Part shown: piece by piece, positions 32,009 through 40,905 of the stretch
Layout of the letters: every line of letters begins with the position of its first letter
How positions within the stretch are numbered: position 1 is the first letter of the stretch
NCBI GenBank assembly: GCA_009846005.1
Contig: VXYL01000057.1
Span: forward strand, 1-64,000
DNA from: Gammaproteobacteria bacterium
GTDB taxonomy: Bacteria; Pseudomonadota; Gammaproteobacteria; Pseudomonadales; Azotimanducaceae
Direction: 5' to 3'
DNA: 64,000 nucleotides
The notes under the pieces: model-generated
Database searches by the model: none
What the model was told of the DNA's origin: nothing
Seen by the model: only the letters and a program-made list of their open reading frames with translations
Translations under genes and position numbers: made by a program

Positions 32009-32955
32009 CCGCCAACGTGCTGTCGCGCGTCGCCGAGCGCGTGTACTGGCTGGGCCGGTACCTGGAGCGCGCGGAGTCCACGGCACGCCTCATCACCGTC
32101 AATACCAACCTCATCATGGATCTGCCGGTGCGGCTGCCGCTGGGCTGGCGGCCGCTGATCGACATCACCGGTTCCGCCGAGCTGTTCGAGTCCCTGTACG
32201 GCAAGGGGAAGGCCACCGAACGTAACGTGTGCCGGTTTCTCGCCACGGATACCCGCAATCCCGGATCGATCATCAACTCCATCGTCGGCGTCCGCGAAAA
32301 CGCCCGTACCGTGCGCGAGAACATGCCGCGAATCACTTTCGAGTACATCAACGAGCTCTACCTGTTCGCGCGCTCGGCGCTCACGCCCGGGCAATCGCGC
32401 AGCCGCCGCGGCGAGGCGCTGACCCAGATCAGCCGCCTCGCCCAGCAGCTCGAAGGATTCCTGTCCCAGAACATGCTGCACGACGCGCACTGGGAACTGC
32501 TGCGGCTCGGCAACTACATCGAACGGGCCGACATGACCACGCGCATCATCGACGTGCGCACCGTGGACCTCATCGCCGGGCATCACGAACTCGAACCCTT
32601 CCAGGACATCCAGTGGCGTAGCGTGCTTCGTTCGTTCTATGCGATGCAGGCGTACCACGCGTCCGTGCGCGAACCCGTCGACCCGCCGCTGGTGCTCGAG
32701 TTCCTGTTCAACGACGAACGCCTGCCCCGCTCCTACCTGCGCTGCCTCAACTCCGTCCGTCGCAGCCTGCGCGGACTGCCCCGCAACGGCGCCGCCGTCC
32801 ACACCTGCGACCGTGCCCTCAAGGCGCTGCAGGACACCGATGTCGCCCGGTTGGGCGGACTGGCGCACAGCGTCGAACTGCACCAGTTCATCAACGACTG
32901 CCAAGTGCACCTGATCGAACTGCACGACGCCATAGTGAGCACTTACTTCGAGTAG
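32005..32955 (+). CDS. alpha-E domain protein (DUF403)
   Basis: An all-alpha protein of 316 residues, the constant partner of COG2308 ATP-grasp proteins. It opens MTANVLSRVAERVYWLGRYL after a GTG start, and has the family motifs NARTVREN, WELLRLGNYIERADMTTRI and RLPRSYLRCLNSVRRSL. The GTG overlaps the upstream stop codon (GTGA), which fixes the start. No transglutaminase gene, often the next partner, follows. Confidence 0.92.
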   Translation: MTANVLSRVAERVYWLGRYLERAESTARLITVNTNLIMDLPVRLPLGWRPLIDITGSAELFESLYGKGKATERNVCRFLATDTRNPGSIINSIVGVRENARTVRENMPRITFEYINELYLFARSALTPGQSRSRRGEALTQISRLAQQLEGFLSQNMLHDAHWELLRLGNYIERADMTTRIIDVRTVDLIAGHHELEPFQDIQWRSVLRSFYAMQAYHASVREPVDPPLVLEFLFNDERLPRSYLRCLNSVRRSLRGLPRNGAAVHTCDRALKALQDTDVARLGGLAHSVELHQFINDCQVHLIELHDAIVSTYFE

Positions 32956-33053
32956 CGGGCCCTCGGTCCTGCCGGGGTGGGGGCGCGGTTGGACGCCCGT
33001 CCATTCCCCACTAACATCTACTTCAACGACGTGCGTGGGTTCCAACCGCCACC

Positions 33054-33827
33054 ATGCTCTCCCGAGACCAACATGATCGCTTTCGCAGACAGGGGCTCGT
33101 GCATCTCGACGCGTTTCTGCCCGCCGATGAAGTGGACGCCGCCTGCGCGGCGACGAGGCGGGTCTTCGACGAGGCTGAGACCAATGGCTCGGCACAACCG
33201 GCGGTTCCGGCGAAAGGAAGGTTGCGCGGCGCAAGCGAATCCGAGCCCATCCGCAGCCTCTTTACCGCCGCACTCATGGATGTAGTCACCGAACTTGCGG
33301 GAGGTCGTCCGGTTCGCCCAATGGGCAATCGGCCGCAATTCTTGGTGACGATGCCGAACGCGGAGGAGTGGACGGTGCCGCCGACAATCTGGCACGTCGA
33401 CCTGCCACGCCTGCCGAGCAACTGCCTGGTCGGGATCCAGGTCTTCACGTTTCTAAGCGATGTCGTACCCCGAGGCGGCGGAACGCTCGTGGTCGCGGGT
33501 TCGCATCGCCTCCTGAACAACGGGTCGCGCGTACGCTCGAAGAACATCAAGAAACGGCTGCGCCGGCTACCCTACTTCCAGGATCTGATGTCCAAGCAGT
33601 CCGGCGATCGGGAACGCTTTTTGACCGAGCCGGGCACGGCGCAAGACCCCGATGCCGGCGACGTCTCGCTGCGCGTCGTCGAACTGTGCGGGCAACCCGG
33701 CGACGTCTACCTCACCGACATGCGGCTGTTGCACACCCTCGCGCCCAACGCGACGGATGAGCCGCGCGTGATGCTGACGCATCGCTTCGTAGTCGAGGAA
33801 TTGGCGAACGCGTTGTGGGACGAATAA
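33054..33827 (+). CDS. phytanoyl-CoA dioxygenase family protein (PhyH)
   Basis: Fe(II)/2-oxoglutarate oxygenase of 257 residues. The iron triad is WHVDLPR (His-x-Asp) plus a distal His in LLHTLAPNATDEPRVM, with the 2-oxoglutarate Arg in the same segment. VPRGGGTLVVAGSH is the typical loop. The substrate is unknown; PhyH relatives in bacteria act on fatty acyl, osmolyte and natural-product substrates. Confidence 0.87.
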   Translation: MLSRDQHDRFRRQGLVHLDAFLPADEVDAACAATRRVFDEAETNGSAQPAVPAKGRLRGASESEPIRSLFTAALMDVVTELAGGRPVRPMGNRPQFLVTMPNAEEWTVPPTIWHVDLPRLPSNCLVGIQVFTFLSDVVPRGGGTLVVAGSHRLLNNGSRVRSKNIKKRLRRLPYFQDLMSKQSGDRERFLTEPGTAQDPDAGDVSLRVVELCGQPGDVYLTDMRLLHTLAPNATDEPRVMLTHRFVVEELANALWDE

Positions 33828-33852
33828 AACGAGCTTCATGGGCAACTGGCAC

Positions 33853-33876
33853 GGGCCGCCACAAGGGCGGCCCCTA
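33853..33876. repeat. palindromic repeat covering the caiB stop
   Basis: GGGCCGCC-N5-GGCGGCCC followed by CTAC. On the minus strand CTA is the TAG stop of the CoA transferase, so the repeat lies across the gene end. Confidence 0.7.
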
Positions 33877-35064
33877 CGGAGCGCTCACGATCCCGTTCAC
33901 GAGCAACGCTTGGCGTCGATCCTTCTCGTAGCCAAGCTCCGCAAGGATGTCCATCGTGTGCTCGCCCAAGTGCGGCGCGCCGTGGCGGATTTCGGGAACC
34001 GTAACCGCGAACCGCGCCGCATTGCGCGCCTGGCGAAGGCGACCGGCGTGGGGATGATCCGTCTCGATCACGATGCCGCTGGCGTCCACCTGGGCGTGGC
34101 GGACCATCTCCGCCCGGGTTAGCACCGGCGCACAAGGTACGCCTGCCGCTTCCAAGACTTCGAGCCATTCGTCCGCCGTTTTCTCGAGAAGCGCCTCTTG
34201 GGTCAGTTCCAAGCGCTTGTTGGCATGGCGGTCCCGCCCCGCCGGCGTCTTGAAGCGTTCATCGTCCAGCCATTCGGGGTGGCCGACCGCATGGCACAGG
34301 CCCTGCCATTGGTCGTTGGCCATGACCGACACGCTGATGTAGCCGCTCGCGGTCTCGTAGATGAGGTCGATGAAGGTGGCCGCATGAGCGACATCGACCT
34401 CCTTGCCGACGAAGGTCTGGCTGCCCATGTCCGTCGACCAGAGGAAGGCGACGACGGAATCCAGCATGGATAGCCGGATGTGCTGACCGACGCCGGTGCG
34501 CTCGCGGCTGAACAACGCCGCCGAGACCGCTTGGGCGGCAGTCACACCGGTCAGCTTGTCCGGGAGAACCGTCCGGATCAGCCGGGGTCGATCATGGTCC
34601 GATCCCGCCTGGACGCTGGCCAGGCCCGACAGCGCCTGGATGATCGGGTCGTAGACCGGCTTGCCGGCATAGGGGCCGCGCTCGCCCCAGCCGCTCATCG
34701 ACACGTAGATCACCTCCGGCTTGACGGCCTTCAGATCGTCGTAGTCGAGACCAAGCCGCGCCATGACCCCGGGACGGTAGTTCTGGACGAAAACGTCGGC
34801 GGTGCGGGCGAGATCCAGTACGACCTGGCGACCTGCCGGCGACTTGGCGTCCACCGAAATCGAGCGCTTGTTGCGGTTGTTGTTGACGAACGCGGCCGTG
34901 AAATGGCGCTGGCCGTAGCCCGCGCGTCGTGCATGGTCACTGCGTGCTGGGGCTTCGACCTTGATGACGTCGGCACCCTGGTCGGCGAGGATCATCGTGC
35001 CGTAGGGGCCGGCGATCATCGTCGTGAAGTCGATGATCCTGACGCCGTCGAGAGGCCCGGTCAC
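33874..35064 (-). CDS. CaiB/BaiF (class III) CoA transferase
   Basis: Transfers CoA between carboxylic acids, probably 396 residues long. Typical features are the GPLDGVRIIDFTTMIAGPYG start, ADVFVQNYRPGVMARLGLDY, and KPVYDPIIQALSG, which carries the catalytic Asp. The acyl substrate is unknown. The GTG at 35064 overlaps the DUF4276 stop (GTGA). A lipid or carnitine-like role fits the acyl-CoA genes elsewhere in the window, but this is inference. Confidence 0.9.
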   Translation of the reverse strand: MTGPLDGVRIIDFTTMIAGPYGTMILADQGADVIKVEAPARSDHARRAGYGQRHFTAAFVNNNRNKRSISVDAKSPAGRQVVLDLARTADVFVQNYRPGVMARLGLDYDDLKAVKPEVIYVSMSGWGERGPYAGKPVYDPIIQALSGLASVQAGSDHDRPRLIRTVLPDKLTGVTAAQAVSAALFSRERTGVGQHIRLSMLDSVVAFLWSTDMGSQTFVGKEVDVAHAATFIDLIYETASGYISVSVMANDQWQGLCHAVGHPEWLDDERFKTPAGRDRHANKRLELTQEALLEKTADEWLEVLEAAGVPCAPVLTRAEMVRHAQVDASGIVIETDHPHAGRLRQARNAARFAVTVPEIRHGAPHLGEHTMDILAELGYEKDRRQALLVNGIVSAP

Positions 35065-35774
35065 GTAACTTGCTCCTTTGCATCCTCGGCCGTGCGCTCC
35101 AGACACGTCAACCAATCGTCGAAGTGGCGACATTCGCTCCGGATCTTCGGCAGTCCGATCTCCAAAACAGCCAAGTTCCCCATAAACGGCTTGTCGTATC
35201 CCCGAACGATCCCTCCTATGCGCTTCGACGGGGCCGTTTGAGGTGAGTCGTCTATCTCCTCCGGTGTAGCAAACCGAGCTCGAACGGCTTGCAGATCCTT
35301 GGCGACACCCTCTTGGCCGATAGCCTTCGCAAATCGGACGCAGTCACTGAACAACAACGCCTCGAACTCGTGCATCAATACAAACGGAATGAATCGTTGC
35401 GTATCGAGTCCACCGCCCATTCGTTCGCTCACGTCTTCGAGCAACGCCTGCTCGACTGTCTCCGCGCGCTGTTCGAATAGCTTGGTTGGAGCCGCAGCCC
35501 TTCCGGGCCAGGCCCCGTTTCCGCTCTGGGGTAGGCGGTAGTAGTCGACCATCATCGTTGCGACACAGTTTCTATCCTCCCTGAGATGACCGACGATGTC
35601 GTTCCGAACCGCCGGCCACGACCGGATACCCCCTCGTTGCGACCTTGCGCGCGCATTGCCAACCAACCGGGCCGCGACACTGACATACCCACGGGATACC
35701 AAGTGGCTCGCGAGAACTTCGTTGACGAAAGACTCCTCGGTCTCACCTTCGACATGTACCAATAGCCGCGTCAC
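35061..35774 (-). CDS. DUF4276 family protein, probable Toprim-like nuclease
   Basis: A 237-residue protein. The N-terminal strand with HVEGETEESF (E9, E11, E13) resembles Toprim motif 1, and VATMMVDYYRLP (D77) the second acidic motif. HEFEALLFSD (135-144) is the DUF4276 hallmark. In OLD-family and PARIS-type systems a separate Toprim protein pairs with an AAA ATPase, as here. The GTG at 35774 overlaps the ATPase stop as GTGA. The nuclease role is inferred from motif layout. Confidence 0.75.
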   Translation of the reverse strand: MTRLLVHVEGETEESFVNEVLASHLVSRGYVSVAARLVGNARARSQRGGIRSWPAVRNDIVGHLREDRNCVATMMVDYYRLPQSGNGAWPGRAAAPTKLFEQRAETVEQALLEDVSERMGGGLDTQRFIPFVLMHEFEALLFSDCVRFAKAIGQEGVAKDLQAVRARFATPEEIDDSPQTAPSKRIGGIVRGYDKPFMGNLAVLEIGLPKIRSECRHFDDWLTCLERTAEDAKEQVT

Positions 35775-36907
35775 TTGACATCCCGGCTTTCCGATGCGGG
35801 CCTGCCGCCGAGTTCGTTCTTTTCCCAAAGTTGCCCGAGGCTGTAGCGACGGAGCCAAGACTCCAGCCGGTCCGCGTCCAACCTGTTGAGCCGGGTGCCG
35901 CCGTCGATACGTTCGGCCACGAGTACGTCGCTCGGCTCGAAATGGTCGAGCAACGTGGACGACTGCGTGGCGAGGAGAACCTGGGTCTCCGTCGACACGC
36001 TCTTGATGATCGACGATAGGACTGCGATGGAGTAGGGATGCAACCCGAGTTCAGGCTCGTCGAGAAGGACGATGGAAGGGCGCAGATCGCCAGGCTGAAG
36101 AAACAGGGTCGTTAGAGCGATAAAGCGCAGGGTTCCATCCGACAGTGCCGCCGCGTCGAAGTAGGCATCGGACCCCCGATGCCGCCATTGCAGGCGGATT
36201 TTGTTCTCGTTGAGCGCATCCGGCTCGAGGATGAAGCTGTCGAAGAACGGCGCGACGAGGCGTACGGTGCGTTGGATGACGTCAAGCGAGTCTCGGTGCT
36301 TCTCCTTCAACAGGTACAGGAAAGCGGCCAGATTGGATCCGTCCGTTCGCAAGCGCCGGTTGTCGTTGACATCGGCGGTTAGGCGGATTGGTGACCTTCG
36401 GGACGTGTCGTCGAACTGGTACTTCGACCAAGTCGCTAAGCATCGCTTCAGGATTTGGGCAACACGCTCGGGCAGATACTCGCTGCCGATCTCGGCTTCG
36501 ACGCCGCCGCCAGTCAAGTCTTCCTTGTCGGGCGTCGAGTACCTCAATTTGTCGCTCCAGTAGTACGCCGCCTCCGCAAGCGGACGCAACCCGTCGCTGT
36601 CCGTTGGCACCAAGGTGATTTCGTATTGGTCTACCTCGTCGTTCATCGACACCCTGAACGACATCTCGGTTGTTCGCTGAGCGCCGAAGTGGAGCAGCTG
36701 GTTGGCTCCTCCGGCTTCCGCGACGTAGCGCTTGAGGTTTGCCTGGCGCAGTGCTCCTAGGAACGAGAACGCTTCTACGAAGTTGGACTTGCCGGATCCA
36801 TTGGCCCCGATCAGGACATTCACGTCATTGAGCGCGAGCTCGTCGACATCGGCCAAGCTCCTGAATCCCTTGATGGTGATGTGGTCGAGTTTGTTGTCCG
36901 TCGGCAT
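35771..36907 (-). CDS. AAA family ATPase (AAA_21, OLD/PARIS-like)
   Basis: A 378-residue SMC/ABC-type ATPase. Walker A is GANGSGKS at 34-41, the signature-like LSDGT at 255-259, and Walker B IVLLDEPE at 279-286, followed by the D-loop/H-loop region LLATQSSTLLDHF. The ATG at 36907 begins the family start HITIKGFRSL; upstream codons have no family character. It is translationally coupled to the DUF4276 gene. The pair looks like an ATPase/Toprim phage-defence unit, in the manner of OLD or PARIS, without proof. Confidence 0.85.
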   Translation of the reverse strand: MPTDNKLDHITIKGFRSLADVDELALNDVNVLIGANGSGKSNFVEAFSFLGALRQANLKRYVAEAGGANQLLHFGAQRTTEMSFRVSMNDEVDQYEITLVPTDSDGLRPLAEAAYYWSDKLRYSTPDKEDLTGGGVEAEIGSEYLPERVAQILKRCLATWSKYQFDDTSRRSPIRLTADVNDNRRLRTDGSNLAAFLYLLKEKHRDSLDVIQRTVRLVAPFFDSFILEPDALNENKIRLQWRHRGSDAYFDAAALSDGTLRFIALTTLFLQPGDLRPSIVLLDEPELGLHPYSIAVLSSIIKSVSTETQVLLATQSSTLLDHFEPSDVLVAERIDGGTRLNRLDADRLESWLRRYSLGQLWEKNELGGRPASESRDVK

Positions 36908-37033
36908 TGTTGGCGGTGCGGAAAACAACCGCGTCGAAAGCAGCGAATCGAAGCCTACGCTGCATGGTTGGGCGACGCCAGCATCCCGGCCTGACGCGGG
37001 CAAGGCCGTCGCCTGGCCCGTTGCGATGCTCGC

Positions 37034-38479
37034 TTATCTCGTAAACAGTCTCTGGACCTCGGGATCGGGCACGGGGCCGCTTCGAGCCGCGATGACTACG
37101 TACGCCAACGTGGATGCGATCAGAGCTGGAAAGACCTCGTGCACCACGTCGCCCATCCCGACCACCAACCAGCCCAGGAGCACCGCGATTCCCAAGCCGA
37201 ACGCCGTCAGCGCCGCGGCCTCGTTGCCACGGCGCCAGTGAAGACCCAACAGAATGGTCGGTACGAAACAGACCGCGAACAGGCTGCCCGAGAAGATCGT
37301 GATCTCGACGATACCGCCCGGCGGGTTCAGGGCAACGATTGCCGCGACCACGGCAAAGCCGGCGACGCCGAGCCGCGCACCGCCGACAACGGACGCCTCG
37401 GCGCGACGGCGCAAGAGGTCCCGCGATGCCACCGACGCCGCGACCAGCAGCACGCTGTCGAGGGAAGACATGGCCGCGGCGAGGATGGCGATCACCAGGA
37501 AGTCGCCGACCAGCGGCGGGATCACGCCCGGGTCGTTCACCAGCGTCGGCACCACCAGGTCGGTGTCCGTCACGCCGTCGAGCAGGAAATGCGCGTAGAG
37601 GCCGAGCGGGAACAGGCAGAACTGGATCACGAGGATGCCGATCACCGCGACCCAGACACCGACGCGCACGCTGTGCTCGTCCTTCAGGCCGTAGAAGCGC
37701 GTCACCTGGCGGGGATCCACCAGCAGTTTCAACGAGCCGGCAAGCGCGATGCCGATCAGGACCACGAAGGGTATGGCGCCGTTCAATTCCACGAGGTGGG
37801 CGCGCGACGGCTCGTTCGGCAACTCGGCGATGACGCCGACGCCGCCGGCCGCCGAGGTGATGAAGTAGAACAACAGGATCGATCCCACCACCATCAATGA
37901 GCCCTGCAGCACATCGGTGCGCACCACGGAGACGAACCCACCGAGCATCGTGTACATGACGATGAGGCCAAGCGTCACGATCACTGCGAGTTGGTAAGGG
38001 ATGCCGAGGAAGACCTGGAGCAGGTTGCCCGCGCCCTTGAACACCGCGATCAGGTACAACAGGCACGAGAACACGATGACCGCCGCCGCGGCGACGCGTA
38101 CCCGGTCGCTGGCGAACCGGACGGCGAGGAAGTCCGGCACCGTCAGCGATCCCCAGGCCGCCGCGAAGCGCCGCATCCGCGGCGCCACGATGCGCCACGA
38201 CAACCAGCAGAAGACCACCATCAAGGCCGCCATGGTCAGCCACGGCAGTCCGTACTCGTAGCTCTTTCCGGCGAGCCCGACGTAGCTGTTCGTGCTCGCG
38301 AACGTGGCGTAGAACGACACGCCGATCACCGCGCCGCCCATTCCGCGGTTGCCGATGAAGAACCCCGCGGCGGTCTTGCCTGCGCGCAGGCCTAGCCTGG
38401 CGTGGGCCAAGAGGAACGACGTGTAGACGACTGCGAGCGCGACCGCGAACCAGTGCTGGCCCAGCCAGGATCCGATCAC
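37034..38479 (-). CDS. sodium:solute symporter family transporter
   Basis: Inner-membrane transporter of 481 residues with about 13 hydrophobic helices (SSS/SLC5 family). Typical are GGAVIGVSFYATFASTNSYVG near the N terminus, YTMLGGFVSVVRTDVLQG and ILAAAMSSLDSVLLVAASVASRD. The substrate is unknown. It starts with GTG immediately after the FmdB-like gene and is the last gene of the ferritin/SCP2 operon. Confidence 0.9.
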   Translation of the reverse strand: MIGSWLGQHWFAVALAVVYTSFLLAHARLGLRAGKTAAGFFIGNRGMGGAVIGVSFYATFASTNSYVGLAGKSYEYGLPWLTMAALMVVFCWLSWRIVAPRMRRFAAAWGSLTVPDFLAVRFASDRVRVAAAAVIVFSCLLYLIAVFKGAGNLLQVFLGIPYQLAVIVTLGLIVMYTMLGGFVSVVRTDVLQGSLMVVGSILLFYFITSAAGGVGVIAELPNEPSRAHLVELNGAIPFVVLIGIALAGSLKLLVDPRQVTRFYGLKDEHSVRVGVWVAVIGILVIQFCLFPLGLYAHFLLDGVTDTDLVVPTLVNDPGVIPPLVGDFLVIAILAAAMSSLDSVLLVAASVASRDLLRRRAEASVVGGARLGVAGFAVVAAIVALNPPGGIVEITIFSGSLFAVCFVPTILLGLHWRRGNEAAALTAFGLGIAVLLGWLVVGMGDVVHEVFPALIASTLAYVVIAARSGPVPDPEVQRLFTR

Positions 38480-38758
38480 CTACTCTTCCTGCCCCTTGGC
38501 GATGTCGCCACGACGGTTGATGAGCCGGTCCGGGTCGGCCGTCGGCGTGTCGCGCATCGCCTTGTCCACCATGGCGTCGTACTTCGGGTCGAGCCGGGCA
38601 ACCTTGGATCCCTTCGAGAGATGCACGGAGGGCTTGGAGACGATGCGCGACGCCGTACCGCCGCAAGCGCATTGGACCTCGCTCGGGATCGCCTTGACCG
38701 ACGCGAGTCTGCCCGTCACCGCACCGCATTCAACGCATCGGTACTCGTAGACGGGCAT
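38480..38758 (-). CDS. FmdB-like zinc-ribbon protein
   Basis: A 92-residue protein starting MPVYEYRCVECG, with two CxxC/CxC pairs (C8, C11 and CACGG near residue 35) in the FmdB regulatory protein pattern. It abuts the symporter gene with no gap. The function of this group is unknown. Confidence 0.85.
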   Translation of the reverse strand: MPVYEYRCVECGAVTGRLASVKAIPSEVQCACGGTASRIVSKPSVHLSKGSKVARLDPKYDAMVDKAMRDTPTADPDRLINRRGDIAKGQEE

Positions 38759-38813
38759 CCTAGAAGTCCGGCAAGCGCTGCGCCGGTCGCCCGCGCACCC
38801 GTGCGGAGCAACC

Positions 38814-38838
38814 GTAGGGAACGGGCTTGTCCCGTCCC
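38814..38838. repeat. dispersed palindromic repeat
   Basis: GTAG-GGAACGGG-CTTGT-CCCGTCCC, one mismatch from the unit at 56140. It sits in the 135-bp gap between the SCP2-like and FmdB-like genes, so the operon may be punctuated here. Confidence 0.8.
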
Positions 38839-38893
38839 GGGTCGCCGTCGCCCAGACCACCGTGCGACAAGCGGATTCTTGCCACGGCGCCAG

Positions 38894-39316
38894 CTAGGCC
38901 ACAGTGGTCCGTCGCGGCGCAGCGGTGCGCGTCGCCTCGATACGCGCACCCGCATCGCACAGCGCCTGTATCGACAGGTGGTATCGATCGAACTTCAACC
39001 TGAGCATGGGATCGGGTGCCCGCACGATGCCGCGATCTATGTCGAGACTGACCAGTGAGGGTGCGACGCCGCGGGCACGTCGGGTGAGATAGTCCGTCCA
39101 TTGCCGCGGCGTCATCTCGATGACCAGTTCGCAGTCCCGGAGCGCGGCCTCGTCGGCCGTTTCGACCGACGCCACCTCGAAAGCCTCCAAGGCGACGATC
39201 CGAACCGCTTTGCCCGACTTGAGCCCCACGACGAGATCTGCCGAGCCGAGTTTTCGGAACCCGGGGTCTTGGTTGACCGCCTCGCCAGCCGGGTGCACCC
39301 AGTCTAGTTGAGCCAT
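38894..39316 (-). CDS. SCP2-like small protein (second)
   Basis: A 140-residue protein. The segment from DLVVGLKSGKAVRIVAL to LRLKFDRYHLSIQALCDAGA resembles the sterol-carrier-protein-2 fold: a curved beta-sheet with a hydrophobic cavity. The acidic EMTPRQWTDYL region matches that of the upstream 39328-39762 protein, so the two are probably distant paralogues. It follows that gene by 11 bp. Confidence 0.55.
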   Translation of the reverse strand: MAQLDWVHPAGEAVNQDPGFRKLGSADLVVGLKSGKAVRIVALEAFEVASVETADEAALRDCELVIEMTPRQWTDYLTRRARGVAPSLVSLDIDRGIVRAPDPMLRLKFDRYHLSIQALCDAGARIEATRTAAPRRTTVA

Positions 39317-39327
39317 CCCATTACTCC

Positions 39328-39762
39328 TCAAGGGAACTCCGTTTCGACGAGCGCCGAGGCGTCGAAGAAGAACTGCAATGTCTGGTTGTAGCGGAAGAAC
39401 AGGTCCTCGCGGACCTGGTCGCCGTGCTTGGACGTCGCCAGGCCATCCTCGCGGTCGAGATCCAAGGTGTTCAGCGTGTGGTGGAGATCGGCCCCGTCGT
39501 TGGCCGCGATGTTGGCAACCATGTCCCGCCACGCCTCCGCCGGCATCTCGAGATAGAAGTCGACATCATCGAGCGTCCCGTCATCGCCCTCGGCGGCGGC
39601 ACTGCACTCGAAGCCGTCGAAGGTGAGCACGAAGACCTTCTCGGCGATCCTGAAGCCGGCCACGCAATTGCAGTAGCCGCCCCCGGCGCCGCGGTAGCGG
39701 TCGTCGGCGTTGAACACGTTGCGGACTTCGTCGAACCAGTCGACGGAAGGGAACAGCGCCAT
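39328..39762 (-). CDS. SCP2-like small protein (first)
   Basis: A 144-residue protein. FNADDRYRGAGGGYCNCVAG, KVFVLTFDGFECSA and DVDFYLEMPAEAWRDMVANI follow an SCP2-like lipid-carrier pattern. It starts one base after the stop of the ferritin-like gene. Family assignment is by eye only. The two SCP2-like proteins suggest that the operon acts on a hydrophobic substrate. Confidence 0.55.
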   Translation of the reverse strand: MALFPSVDWFDEVRNVFNADDRYRGAGGGYCNCVAGFRIAEKVFVLTFDGFECSAAAEGDDGTLDDVDFYLEMPAEAWRDMVANIAANDGADLHHTLNTLDLDREDGLATSKHGDQVREDLFFRYNQTLQFFFDASALVETEFP

Positions 39763-39763
39763 T

Positions 39764-40888
39764 TCAGGCCTCGGCGCCAGTCGGATTCGCGTACTCGTTC
39801 AGGGGCGGCGGCAAACGCGCGGGATCTCGCGGCACGCCTAGCCATTGGCAGTAGCCCAGATAGGTTGCGACGTAATCGCGCATCATGTCCCCATAGACGG
39901 CCATGCCGCGTCCCGCGGCCTTGGCAACACCCCGGCCGAATACCACGGCGAGCGCTTCGGCAAGCACGGGATCGCGCAGATCCCGGGTCAGCCCGCCCTC
40001 GCCGATGGCGATCAGCGTACGCACGACCTGGAGTACGTCGTCGGCATGCGCCATGGCGTACTTGAGATGATCCAGGGCATAGGTCACATGGCGCGCCTTG
40101 TCGGCCAGCGCATGACCGTAGATGAAGCGCTCCGCGTCGTTGTGGGCGTGGCGGCCAAGGTACTTGTAGAGCGTCATCGCGAACGTCCCGCGCATGATCA
40201 GGAGGTAGACGACGGCTTCGGTCCAGCCGCCCCGGCTCTCCAGGATCATCCGGTTGACCATGCCCGGCCCTTCCAGTCCGAGGCCGCCGCCGTTGGCGAG
40301 CGCTCGCTTCCGGAAGCACTCGTAGTGGCGGGCAGCGTCGAAACTGGCCGTCGCGAGAAACTGCTTGACCTCGTGGTAGCCGTAGGACATTTGATGCTGC
40401 CACCCCGTGATCGTCTCGATGTCGACGTTCGCGTAGCCGACGAGTTCGGTGCAGACCTGGCAGACCGCGTGCTCGACGTCATCCGGGAGCGGCTCGATGG
40501 TGTCCCAAGGCACGTCCGTGGCCGGCGCCCACCGGCGCTGGATCGCCTCCTCGTAGAGATCCGCGGCGCAGTCTGCCCAGAGTCCGGCCTTGTCGCGGAT
40601 CGAATAGCCCACCGGCGGCATGCCCCGGCGCGGAACCGCACCGCGGGGATTGCGGCTCTGATCGGCCCATTGGGTCGGCGTCTCGCCGTAGATGCCGACG
40701 TTTAAATCCCCGAGTCGGAGTCCCGCCTTGCCGGGCTTCACCCGAACGCCCCATTGGCGGGTCTTGTTCATCCAGTTGTACTTGGGCTCGAAGGTCCGCT
40801 TCTCGTCGGACGCCGTCGACTTGGGCGGCACCGGTTTCTGCGCGGGCTGGTTCGGCGACGAGGGTTTCGCCGCCGGCTTGTTTGCCAT
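39764..40888 (-). CDS. ferritin-like protein with lost diiron ligands
   Basis: A 374-residue paralogue of the upstream protein; long stretches are shared, such as DLYEEAIQRRWAPATDVPW and CFRKRALANGGGL. The carboxylates that bind iron in the partner are replaced: V142, A185 (in FDAARH), G234 and K264 (in ADKARH) stand where the partner has E120, E163, E213 and E243. The histidines of both motifs (H188, H267) remain. It is therefore probably a structural subunit of a heteromer, like the beta subunit of bacterial multicomponent monooxygenases. A Pro/Lys-rich N-terminal extension is present. The start is ATG 40888. Confidence 0.75.
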   Translation of the reverse strand: MANKPAAKPSSPNQPAQKPVPPKSTASDEKRTFEPKYNWMNKTRQWGVRVKPGKAGLRLGDLNVGIYGETPTQWADQSRNPRGAVPRRGMPPVGYSIRDKAGLWADCAADLYEEAIQRRWAPATDVPWDTIEPLPDDVEHAVCQVCTELVGYANVDIETITGWQHQMSYGYHEVKQFLATASFDAARHYECFRKRALANGGGLGLEGPGMVNRMILESRGGWTEAVVYLLIMRGTFAMTLYKYLGRHAHNDAERFIYGHALADKARHVTYALDHLKYAMAHADDVLQVVRTLIAIGEGGLTRDLRDPVLAEALAVVFGRGVAKAAGRGMAVYGDMMRDYVATYLGYCQWLGVPRDPARLPPPLNEYANPTGAEA

Positions 40889-40905
40889 CGGTGGAAATCC
40901 GCCGC

